Below are positions 16,632 to 23,410 of a DNA stretch of 25,004 nucleotides, piece after piece. The position numbers and the translations under genes are program-made. The notes below the pieces were generated by a model that was given only the letters and a program-made list of their open reading frames with translations, searched no databases and was not told where the DNA came from. Position 1 is the stretch's first letter, and every line of letters begins with the position of its first letter. The DNA is from Lachnospiraceae bacterium (GTDB taxonomy: Bacteria > Bacillota > Clostridia > Lachnospirales > Lachnospiraceae), in the NCBI GenBank assembly GCA_009774395.1, contig VSNQ01000065.1, positions 1 through 25,004 of the forward strand. Reading direction: 5' to 3'.

Positions 16632-19034
16632 ATGAGTATGCGAATCGCCCTTGCGGGTAATCCAAACTGTGGGAAAACAACATTGTTTAACGCTCTGACT
16701 GGTTCTAATCAATTTGTTGGAAACTGGCCAGGAGTAACGGTAGAGAAGAAGGAAGGAAAGTTAAAGAAGAAAGATGGTGTGACGATCATTGACCTTCCCG
16801 GTATTTATTCACTTTCGCCATATACTCTGGAGGAAGTGGTGGCAAGAAACTATCTAATCAGTGAGCGCCCCGATGCAATTTTAAATATTATTGATGGCAC
16901 AAACCTAGAGAGAAACTTATATTTGACCACACAACTCACGGAACTTGGTATTCCTGTTGTTGTTGCTATCAATATGATGGATGTCGTGGAGAAAAGTGGT
17001 GACAAGATTAATGCAGAGGAACTGTCGCGCTTTTTGGGGTGTAAGGTGGTAGAGATTTCTGCTCTAAAAGGAAATGGAATTATGGAAGCTGCGGAGGCGG
17101 CAATGAACGCAGCAAAGAATGGAAAAACCATTCCGATGCATACTTTTTCAGGGACGGTGGAACACGCCCTTGCCCATATTGAGGAGGCGGCGGTACATGG
17201 ACTGCCAGAGGAGCAGCAGCGGTGGTATGCCATTAAGTTGTTTGAGCGGGACGACAAGGTTTTAGAACAGTTAAATCTAAGTGAATCTACCCTATCCCAT
17301 ATCGAAACGGATATCAAGAAAGCAGAAGGGGAGATGGATGACGACGCGGAATCCATTATTACCAATGAGCGGTATATTTATATTGGGAGTGTTATCAAGG
17401 GGTGTCTGAAGAAAAAATCCGCAGGTAAATTGACCAATTCTGATAAAATTGATAAAATTGTAACAAACCGTTTACTAGGACTTCCGATCTTTGCGGCTAT
17501 TATGTTTTTCGTATATTACATATCTATGGTAACTGTGGGGGCTTCCGCCACGGACTGGGCAAATGACGGATTGTTCGGTGATGGTTTTCATCTGTTTGGC
17601 ATCGGTTCTTCTGCTTATGGGGAGGCCTCTGAAGAATACCAAGATGCGGCACTTATCGTAGAAGGCTACAATGTTTATATAGAAGAAAACGGTGCGCCTC
17701 CCACCGATGATTTTCCCTATAAGGTGACGGATGATGAAACGCTGGAAGTGACTGTGGAAACGGCATCCCTTGCAGATTACGAGGATGCGGCTGCAGTGGT
17801 GGAACAGTATGGCGACGAGCCTGACCCTTCGACTTATGGGATATGGATACCCGGTATTTCGCTTCTCATGGGAAATGCACTTGAGGCAGTAGGCGCAGCA
17901 GATTGGCTTGTGGGACTTATTAACGATGGCATTGTAGCTGGTGTGGGTGCGGTACTTGGATTTGTGCCACAGATGCTTGTTCTATTCCTCCTCCTTGCTT
18001 TTTTGGAAGCATGTGGTTACATGGCGCGTATCGCATTTGTGCTTGACCGTATTTTCCGTAAATTTGGACTGTCTGGCAAGTCTTTTATTCCGATGCTTAT
18101 TGGTACTGGCTGTGGGATTCCGGGTATTATGGCATCAAGAACGATTGAAAATGAGCGTGACCGCCGCATGACAATTATAACGACTACCTTTATCCCCTGT
18201 GGTGCAAAGGTGCCGTTTATCTCCATGGTTGCCGGCGCGATTTTTGGCGGCTCTGCATGGGTGGCAACAAGTGCTTATTTTGTTGGTATGGCAGCGATTA
18301 TTATCTCTGGCATTATGTTAAAAAAGACAAAAATGTTTTCTGGCGAACCAGCGCCTTTCGTTATGGAGCTTCCCGCTTATCATATGCCCACGGTGGGCAA
18401 TGTGCTGCGTTCCATGTGGGAACGTGGATGGTCTTTTATTAAGAAGGCAGGGACGATAATCATGCTTTCCACTATTGTTATCTGGTTTTTGACTTACTTT
18501 GGATTTACTTCAGAAGGAATCCGAATGCTTGGTGAGGAGGAAATGGATCAGTCATTTCTTGCAGCAGTTGGCAGCGCAATCGCATGGATTTTTATACCGC
18601 TTGGCTGGGGAAACTGGCAGGCGGCAGTGGCTTCCATTACGGGTCTGGTGGCAAAAGAAAATATCGTTGGTACAATGGGAATCCTCTATCCCGGCGGATG
18701 GCCTGAAATTGGTGCAAACTTTAATTTGGTTGCAGGATATTCCTTCCTTGTATTCAATCTTTTGTGTGCGCCTTGCTTTGCGGCAATTGGTGCTATTAAA
18801 CGAGAGATGAACAATGCGAAATGGACGTGGTTTGCGATTGGTTATCAGTGCGGGTTAGCTTACGCGGTGGCATTGATGGTTAATCAGATTGGTTCAGCAT
18901 TTACAGGAAATCTGAATGTTATCGGACTGTTGGCTGCTATTGTTATTTTCGGTGGCATGATTTATATGCTGTTTCGACCCTATAAAGAGGCAACAAAGCT
19001 GACTACAAATATGAAGCTGAAAATGGTGAGATAA
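16632..19034 (+). CDS. feoB: FeoB ferrous iron transporter
   Basis: An 800-residue membrane transporter that takes up Fe2+. The start has GGAAGGAGAGG upstream. The N-terminal G domain has G1 GNPNCGKT (9-16), the switch sequence NWPGVTVEK, G3 DLPG (from Asp54) and G4 NMMD (from Asn114), followed by the helical GDI-like domain. The membrane part has two Gate segments, with GTGCGIPGIMASRT and FIPCGAKVPF as the first Gate's conserved Cys-containing motifs. Between the first and second membrane segments (about 326-401) is an insertion of some 75 residues with about 21 Asp/Glu and one Lys, expected to face outside. It forms one operon with both feoA genes upstream and the small Cys-rich gene downstream. 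Confidence 0.96.
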   Translation: MSMRIALAGNPNCGKTTLFNALTGSNQFVGNWPGVTVEKKEGKLKKKDGVTIIDLPGIYSLSPYTLEEVVARNYLISERPDAILNIIDGTNLERNLYLTTQLTELGIPVVVAINMMDVVEKSGDKINAEELSRFLGCKVVEISALKGNGIMEAAEAAMNAAKNGKTIPMHTFSGTVEHALAHIEEAAVHGLPEEQQRWYAIKLFERDDKVLEQLNLSESTLSHIETDIKKAEGEMDDDAESIITNERYIYIGSVIKGCLKKKSAGKLTNSDKIDKIVTNRLLGLPIFAAIMFFVYYISMVTVGASATDWANDGLFGDGFHLFGIGSSAYGEASEEYQDAALIVEGYNVYIEENGAPPTDDFPYKVTDDETLEVTVETASLADYEDAAAVVEQYGDEPDPSTYGIWIPGISLLMGNALEAVGAADWLVGLINDGIVAGVGAVLGFVPQMLVLFLLLAFLEACGYMARIAFVLDRIFRKFGLSGKSFIPMLIGTGCGIPGIMASRTIENERDRRMTIITTTFIPCGAKVPFISMVAGAIFGGSAWVATSAYFVGMAAIIISGIMLKKTKMFSGEPAPFVMELPAYHMPTVGNVLRSMWERGWSFIKKAGTIIMLSTIVIWFLTYFGFTSEGIRMLGEEEMDQSFLAAVGSAIAWIFIPLGWGNWQAAVASITGLVAKENIVGTMGILYPGGWPEIGANFNLVAGYSFLVFNLLCAPCFAAIGAIKREMNNAKWTWFAIGYQCGLAYAVALMVNQIGSAFTGNLNVIGLLAAIVIFGGMIYMLFRPYKEATKLTTNMKLKMVR

Positions 19035-19107
19035 TAACACGAAAAGCACTTTTGTTGTAAAAGAAAACAAAGAAAAGATATTTCTAGAGCGGCGCATCAA
19101 TTCCTAA

Positions 19108-19216
19108 GCGTCGAAAAGACTGACGCTATGTATAACAATATGCACGCAGCCGCACAAAGGAAAATTGCCGCTTTGCGGCGTGCGGCTGGCGCAACTCAAC
19201 GGCAAATTTTTTTGCC
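19108..19216. repeat. Three successive hairpins after feoB
   Basis: GCGTC/GACGC (19108-19126) is followed by a long stem, CAGCCGCA plus CAAAG with CTTTG and TGCGGCTG (19147-19188, five-base bulge CGGCG), and then by GGCAAA-TTTT-TTTGCC (19201-19216). None has a clean T tract, so they are not a standard terminator; they could stabilise feoB mRNA or be remnants of a palindromic repeat. CTAGAGCG at 19084-19091 matches the first eight bases of the nearby MITE-like element. Confidence 0.5.
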
Positions 19217-19252
19217 ATTCAGTATAATAGTGATTGAAACAGGAGGGTATGG

Positions 19253-19441
19253 ATGTTTACATGGATTATGGAAAATATGGCAACAATCATTATCAGTGCA
19301 ATTCTAGTGATCATGGTGGCGGCTGTTATTATCAGTATGGTACGCAATAAAAGAAAAGGAAAATCATCTTGTGGCTGTGGGTGTGCAAACTGTTCTGCGG
19401 GCAGCGGTTGTACTAGAGCGTGTTTGAAAATTCATTCCTGA
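19253..19441 (+). CDS. FeoB-associated Cys-rich membrane protein, 3' end altered by an insertion
   Basis: A 62-residue peptide typical of the FeoB-associated Cys-rich family: one membrane helix (about residues 8-28), a basic patch RNKRKGK, then CGCGCANC with more Cys after it. AGGAGGG lies five bases before the ATG. It probably helps FeoB, perhaps by handling iron at the membrane; the role is not established. The last codons (from about codon 55) and the stop lie inside a 166-bp inverted-repeat element. If the element and one CTAG are removed, the frame reads C-T-R-R-N-T and stops at the TGA around 19588-19590, so the ancestral protein was almost the same length. The Cys cluster itself is intact, so the product is probably still functional. 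Confidence 0.88.
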   Translation: MFTWIMENMATIIISAILVIMVAAVIISMVRNKRKGKSSCGCGCANCSAGSGCTRACLKIHS

Positions 19442-19578
19442 CATATGCACGCCCCACTTTGCGTGATATTTGCGCCAAATTCAGGTTACATAGCCCGCTA
19501 TGCGCCCTTCATTTGGCACAAATCTCCCACAAATTGTGACGCACATCTGCCAGAAAGCAATTTTCAAACACGCTCTAG
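19413..19578. mobile_element. MITE-like palindromic element with CTAG target duplication
   Basis: The ends are perfect inverted repeats: CTAGAGCGTGTTTGAAAATT at 19413-19432 and its complement at 19559-19578. CTAG at both outer edges may be a 4-bp target duplication (or TA within it). The interior is also self-complementary: the two 48-base stretches next to the ends are an imperfect inverted repeat and the centre holds CATAGC-CC-GCTATG, so the whole element can fold into one hairpin. There is no coding capacity. A CTAG target is known for IS5-type transposases and TA for IS630-type; which one mobilises it cannot be told here. Confidence 0.88.
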
Positions 19579-19657
19579 GAGAAACACTTGATATCCAAGG
19601 GAGGAACACCAAGCTGACACGAACTAATACTTTAACTTACAATAAGAGGGGTACCAA

Positions 19658-20191
19658 ATGCAGTATATAACTTATTATCAATCACCTATCAGCGGCATTC
19701 TCCTTGCCGCTGATGAAACAGGGCTAACCGGATTATGGTTTAATGGGGAAAAATACTATGCAGACCACCTTGGTCTTACGTATGAAGAAAAAAACACGCC
19801 AATTCTTGAACAGACGAAAGAATGGCTGAATATCTATTTTACGGGTAAAGAGCCGCATTTTTATCCTCTAATCCATATGATTGGTACTCCTTTTCAGATT
19901 TTTGTATGGAAAATTCTGCAAAAGATACCTTACGGAAAAACTGTCACTTACGGCGAAATTGCAAAGGAGATAGCAAAACAGAAAGGGATGCCCCGAATGT
20001 CCGCACAGGCGGTAGGTGGAGCAGTAGGACACAATGCAATCTCGATTATTATCCCCTGCCACAGAGTAGTGGGAACAAACGGAAGCTTGACGGGATATGC
20101 TGGAGGAATAGATAAGAAGGTAAAACTGCTGACTTTGGAAAATACGGATATGCAGCATTTATTTATCCCAACGAAAGGCACGGCTTTGTAA
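19658..20191 (+). CDS. ogt: Methylated-DNA-[protein]-cysteine S-methyltransferase
   Basis: A 177-residue suicide DNA repair enzyme that transfers alkyl groups from O6-alkylguanine to its own cysteine. The diagnostic active-site motif IIPCHRVVG is present with the acceptor Cys134, preceded by the DNA-binding helix-turn-helix with IPYGKTVTYGEIAKEIA (including the Tyr and the Arg-bearing helix PRMSAQAVGGAVGHN) and followed by LTGYAGGIDKK. Length and N-terminal domain fit Ogt/AGT enzymes without an Ada regulatory domain. GAGGGG lies about nine bases before the ATG. It is separated from the feo cluster by the MITE-like element and has no visible link to iron. Confidence 0.96.
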   Translation: MQYITYYQSPISGILLAADETGLTGLWFNGEKYYADHLGLTYEEKNTPILEQTKEWLNIYFTGKEPHFYPLIHMIGTPFQIFVWKILQKIPYGKTVTYGEIAKEIAKQKGMPRMSAQAVGGAVGHNAISIIIPCHRVVGTNGSLTGYAGGIDKKVKLLTLENTDMQHLFIPTKGTAL

Positions 20192-20233
20192 TACTAAAGC
20201 ATAAAAGGATGATGCCTTGAGAAAATCTTATGA

Positions 20234-20469
20234 CATTCTATTGATCAGGCGCAGGAAATCACAAAATTCCCCTATAGATTTGATTTAATTGCGATTTGTC
20301 AGGGATATAATGAAAAAGAATTAAAAGATGCTCTGATGGACAATGTGCAGAATTTCTTGCTGGAACTTGGAACAGGATTTGCAAGCCATGCAAAACCACT
20401 TTACAATGGATTGGTGCATTTCAGTTGCTATGTTTTCTTAGGGACTTTGCAGCATAGTGCAAAGTCCTA
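20234..20469 (+). pseudogene. Remnant of a DUF1016 (YhcG-type PDDEXK nuclease) gene
   Basis: An open stretch with no start codon or ribosome site. Residues from KFPYRFDLIAI through KELKDALMDNVQNFLLELGTGFA match the middle of DUF1016 proteins, where the pattern is DPY-x-FDF, E-x-DLE-x-AL-x-x-x-x-x-FLLELG-x-GFAF. Similarity stops at GFA (about 20383), exactly where a 20-bp repeat begins, and unrelated codons run to a TAG at 20467-20469. Both the N-terminal half and the nuclease core are missing, so this is a decayed fragment. DUF1016 genes commonly sit in variable or mobile regions. Confidence 0.7.
20442..20467. repeat. Perfect 9-bp inverted repeat
   Basis: GGACTTTGC and GCAAAGTCC surround an eight-base loop, within the segment bounded by the 20-bp repeats. 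It is followed directly by a 19-bp sequence that also occurs at 23234-23252. There is no T tract, so it is more likely an element end than a terminator. Confidence 0.55.
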
Positions 20470-20483
20470 GGTTGAACTGTTAC
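20465..20483 (+). repeat. 19-bp junction sequence, copy 1
   Basis: TCCTAGGTTGAACTGTTAC recurs with one change at 23234-23252. Both copies follow a truncated gene and they bracket the merR-ABC operon. Confidence 0.6.
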
Positions 20484-20509
20484 CATTTTGTAATATATCA
20501 AGCCATGCA

Positions 20510-20529
20510 AAACCACTTCGTGGTGGTTT
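20510..20529 (-). terminator. Possible terminator of the merR-ABC operon
   Basis: On the minus strand AAACCAC and GTGGTTT form a seven-base stem with a six-base loop, about 36 bases after the permease stop, followed by only a short T run. Position is right; strength is modest. Confidence 0.4.
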
Positions 20530-20565
20530 GAATGCATCTTAACTTCTATGTACTACCACTTTTTT

Positions 20566-21276
20566 CTATTTTTGTTTTTTTAAAACCACCCCGCATACAA
20601 TTACCGCCGCAAAAAAGACACAAATTAGATACACTAGATTTTCAAGGCAAAATCCATCATCCAGCATTAATCGGTATCCCCAAGAAGCTGGGAAAATACG
20701 CCCTATTGTTTTCAAAAAATCGGGCAGAAAGTCGAGGGGGAACATAATTCCTGAAAGCATAATTGAGGGTAAAAACAATAATTGTGCTATCATCGTCAGC
20801 TTCGACTGACTTTTTATCATCAGCCCCAAAATGCTTCCAATGCTTAACGATACAAGTATATATATTGCAAGTGCAAGAAAGAAGATTGGAAGCTGTGCCG
20901 GCAAAACTGCTTCAAATAGTATAGGAGCAAGCAGCACGATCACAATACAGGCAATCATCAAATGCACAAATGCGGAGAGAAACATGGTTACAAGACCTAA
21001 ATAGATCGGCACGCCATTTGCCTTATAAACTTTTTTAATGTCACTTCCGTAAGTTTCAATCAACGATGGCGGCAGTCCTACAAACGCACCCATTGAAACA
21101 CTCAACACAAGCATAGCTTGTATCAGTGTACTTTTCATATCAGGCATAACAGAAGTAAAAATACCACCCATAAGAAGAAAGAAAATAAGCGGAATAATAT
21201 AACAGGTAATTAACAGGGATTTACTTCGTATATCTAATTTGCACTGTAATGCTATACCATATAAAAAACCATTCAT
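20566..21276 (-). CDS. ABC-2 type transporter permease
   Basis: A 236-residue membrane protein with six predicted hydrophobic segments (about 22-40, 53-73, 100-122, 128-150, 160-185, 212-232), the usual ABC-2 permease size and topology. The motif IMLSGIMFPLDFLPDFLKTIGRIFPASW near the C-terminus is typical of ABC-2 drug or lipid exporters. Its ATG overlaps the TGA of the ATPase gene by four bases (ATGA), so the two are translationally coupled and form one exporter. The substrate is unknown. Confidence 0.9.
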   Translation of the reverse strand: MNGFLYGIALQCKLDIRSKSLLITCYIIPLIFFLLMGGIFTSVMPDMKSTLIQAMLVLSVSMGAFVGLPPSLIETYGSDIKKVYKANGVPIYLGLVTMFLSAFVHLMIACIVIVLLAPILFEAVLPAQLPIFFLALAIYILVSLSIGSILGLMIKSQSKLTMIAQLLFLPSIMLSGIMFPLDFLPDFLKTIGRIFPASWGYRLMLDDGFCLENLVYLICVFFAAVIVCGVVLKKQK

Positions 21277-22088
21277 TCTGTTTCCCTCCTTGTCATTTCC
21301 ATGAAATGTTGTTCCAGCGTGCCACGGTCAACTTTAATATCCAATACATGCATTTCCTTTTGTTTCAAATCAGCAAGCAAGGAAATCAAAGTATCCTCAA
21401 TATTGTCTGTTTCAAAAGTGCTGTCCCCTTGCTGCGTTTTGATATGGATAAAATATTTTTTCCCAACTTTGTCTGTCAGTTCCGAAGCGGTACCGCAAAA
21501 GACAATCGCTCCGTTATTCAAAATAGCAATACGGTCACATAAGGTTTCTACCTCCGCCATATCGTGACTTGCCAGAACAATCGTTTTTCCGCTTGATTTG
21601 AGTTTACGGATTTGCTCGTGAAGTGAAATCCTGCCCTCAACATCAAGACCCGCAGTCGGTTCATCCAAAAAAATAATATCTGGATTGCCGATCAGGGCGA
21701 GGGCGAGATGTAACCGCCTTTTTTGACCTGTAGATAGCTGGTTATATGGTTTCTTTTCAATTTCTTTCAGACCAAGTGCGTTCAGCATCGTGCTATCAAT
21801 CTTTGTCTTGTTCCATTTTGCAAATAGTTTTACAGCCTCCATGGGTTTGATATGGGCGGGCAAGGAGGAGGATTGGAGCTGAATACCCATTTTCCCATTT
21901 ACAAGAATCGTGCCGCTGTCATAGTTTCTTAAGCCTTCGATGCATTCAAGAGATGTCGTTTTTCCTGCACCATTTACACCGAGCAGTGCATAAATTTCTC
22001 CTTTTTCGATCTGTAAATCAAGCCCATTGAGCACCCTATGGCTGCCATAGCTTTTCTTTAATCCACAAACTTGTATCGCACAATTCAT
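21273..22088 (-). CDS. ABC transporter ATP-binding protein
   Basis: A 271-residue ATPase subunit. Walker A GVNGAGKT (37-44), a Q-loop region around QLQSSSLP, signature LSTGQ (118-122), Walker B IIFLDEP (138-144), D-loop AGLDV and the switch His in LASHD are all present. The C-terminal 60 residues form the extension common in drug- and bacteriocin-type ABC-2 exporters. It overlaps the upstream merR stop by four bases and the downstream permease start by four bases, making a tightly coupled three-gene operon. Energises export by the neighbouring permease. Confidence 0.94.
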   Translation of the reverse strand: MNCAIQVCGLKKSYGSHRVLNGLDLQIEKGEIYALLGVNGAGKTTSLECIEGLRNYDSGTILVNGKMGIQLQSSSLPAHIKPMEAVKLFAKWNKTKIDSTMLNALGLKEIEKKPYNQLSTGQKRRLHLALALIGNPDIIFLDEPTAGLDVEGRISLHEQIRKLKSSGKTIVLASHDMAEVETLCDRIAILNNGAIVFCGTASELTDKVGKKYFIHIKTQQGDSTFETDNIEDTLISLLADLKQKEMHVLDIKVDRGTLEQHFMEMTRRETE

Positions 22089-22885
22089 CCTTCCACCTCC
22101 TCAAATGGGTTGACTCCGAGTTTTGAAAAATAGACCTGCAATGCTGGCTCTAAATAGGCGTTTACTATTTTTTGTTGTTCTTCCCAAGCATTTGTAACGG
22201 TATCGAAATTGCCGATTGCCATCAATTTCGGCAGCATATTCATATCGCCGTTTGTAAATTCCATAATCAAATCCCAATATTCTTTTACAACTTGTTGGCA
22301 TTTTTCACTTTCAGGGGGCACTTTTTCTTTTTGAAGCTGTAAGATGTCATCACACAAACGGTTAAATCTGTCCATAAAATGAAAGCCGCTCTCTTTGTCA
22401 AATTGATTGCGGATATGGTCAAGCATTTCATCATCAAAATGTTTAATAAGATAGTAATAGTCATTTTTCATTTGCAGATTGACAATAATATCTGCATACT
22501 TTTTGAAACTCACTGTCTGCATTTGTAACACTTCTGCTTTTAGCTGTTCTATGGCTGTCAAAGAAGCCGTTAACTGCTCTATTTTTCTCCGAATGTCGTC
22601 AGCCTGTTTCGTGAGAGCCTTTGCAACATCTGTCGGTGTTTCCAAATAAATCAGGCGCTGCTTGATATCATCTAATGAAAATCCTAATGATTTTAAGGAC
22701 ATAATCTGATGAAGTGTAACTAAATCTTTGTCCGTGTAAAGCCTGCGTCCGCCTTCACTCTCTGCCGACGGGGACAGCAAGCCCTCTTTGTCGTAATATT
22801 GCAACGTTCGGACAGTGACGCCCATTTTCTTTGCAACCTCTCCCACTGTCATATAGCCTTGTGGTATAGCTTTGTGTTTTTCCAT
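22085..22885 (-). CDS. MerR-family transcriptional regulator
   Basis: A 266-residue regulator. I start at the ATG at 22885, nine bases after AGGAGG; the ATG at 22891 is only three bases from it. The winged helix-turn-helix is clear (TVGEVAKKMGVTVRTLQYYDKEGLL, then GGRRLYTDKDL and LKSLGFSLDDIK). A coiled-coil dimer helix follows (about 90-120). The C-terminal 140 residues are helical, similar in size to TipAS-like effector domains that bind drugs. It is the first gene of the operon with the ABC exporter, so ligand-induced expression of the exporter and of itself is likely. Confidence 0.93.
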   Translation of the reverse strand: MEKHKAIPQGYMTVGEVAKKMGVTVRTLQYYDKEGLLSPSAESEGGRRLYTDKDLVTLHQIMSLKSLGFSLDDIKQRLIYLETPTDVAKALTKQADDIRRKIEQLTASLTAIEQLKAEVLQMQTVSFKKYADIIVNLQMKNDYYYLIKHFDDEMLDHIRNQFDKESGFHFMDRFNRLCDDILQLQKEKVPPESEKCQQVVKEYWDLIMEFTNGDMNMLPKLMAIGNFDTVTNAWEEQQKIVNAYLEPALQVYFSKLGVNPFEEVEG

Positions 22886-22907
22886 AATCATTTACCTCCT
22901 GTGATAT

Positions 22908-22938
22908 AGCATATACCATAACGCTGCGTCACAAGCAA
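22908..22938 (-). promoter_or_regulatory. MerR-type promoter with 19-bp spacer
   Basis: Read on the minus strand, TTGCTT (-35, 22938-22933) and TATGCT (-10, 22913-22908) are 19 bases apart, the overlong spacing typical of MerR-activated promoters. The spacer carries the near-palindrome TGACGCAGCGTTA. It lies just upstream of the merR ribosome site, so the regulator should control its own operon. Confidence 0.7.
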
Positions 22939-23012
22939 GACTTTTTTTAAATATCAAAACTTGTTAAGCTATGTTAAGATTTATATGGTATTCTTAATTG
23001 AGAGGTGAAACA

Positions 23013-23207
23013 ATGTCAGAGAACCGTTTATCCAAAATTTTATATAATCTTTTAGACAAGGGTCACGCTACAGCTCCAGAGTTAGCAGCCAAGTTTGAAG
23101 TATCTCCAAGAACAATTTACCGTGATGCGGAAGCATTAAGCAGCGCAGGTATACCAATCTATACTGAAACAGGAAGAAATGGCGGTATATGGCAGTCAGC
23201 CGGATAG
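23013..23207 (+). pseudogene. Truncated DeoR/WYL-type (YafY-like) regulator
   Basis: A 64-residue open frame with GAGGTG before its ATG. It matches only the N-terminal helix-turn-helix of YafY/WYL regulators: RLSKILYNLLDKGHATAPELA, VSPRTIYRDAEAL, then GIPIYTETGRNGGI. Full-length family members are about 300 residues and continue after GGI; here the frame becomes unrelated (WQSAG) and stops. The WYL sensor domain is lost. The break is followed within 30 bases by the 19-bp junction sequence. It may be a decayed gene, though a stand-alone DNA-binding peptide could still be made. Confidence 0.8.
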
Positions 23208-23233
23208 GGAATGGCAAAGCTTATTGCGACAGC

Positions 23234-23252
23234 TCCTAGGCTGAACTGTTAC
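23234..23252 (+). repeat. 19-bp junction sequence, copy 2
   Basis: TCCTAGGCTGAACTGTTAC matches 20465-20483 at 18 of 19 positions and lies 27 bases after the truncated regulator. Confidence 0.6.
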
Positions 23253-23353
23253 GTTATAGTTCCTAAGTATTAGAAAATCAATAGACTTTGCTTCGCAGTT
23301 ATGTTACACTAAATATGATATGACAACACCTTTCATCATTGGGAGGTAATCAA

Positions 23354-23395
23354 ATGTCAAATTCAAATTTATTATATCTGTCCGAATGGGCGTAA
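23354..23395 (+). CDS. Possible 13-residue leader peptide or gene remnant
   Basis: GGGAGGT precedes an ATG at a good distance, encoding MSNSNLLYLSEWA and a TAA, 15 bases before the lipoprotein ATG. It may be a translated leader that couples to the lipoprotein, or the leftover start of a lost gene. No family recognised. Confidence 0.3.
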   Translation: MSNSNLLYLSEWA

Positions 23396-23410
23396 AGGGG
23401 AATTCTAATA

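Larger units (their letters stand above)
20382..20518. repeat. 20-bp direct repeat flanking a 97-bp segment
   Basis: CAAGCCATGCAAAACCACTT occurs at 20382-20401 and again at 20499-20518, with 97 bases between. The first copy marks the end of DUF1016 similarity, the second lies in the hairpin downstream of the ABC permease. This indicates a duplication at a rearrangement or insertion junction. Confidence 0.75.
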
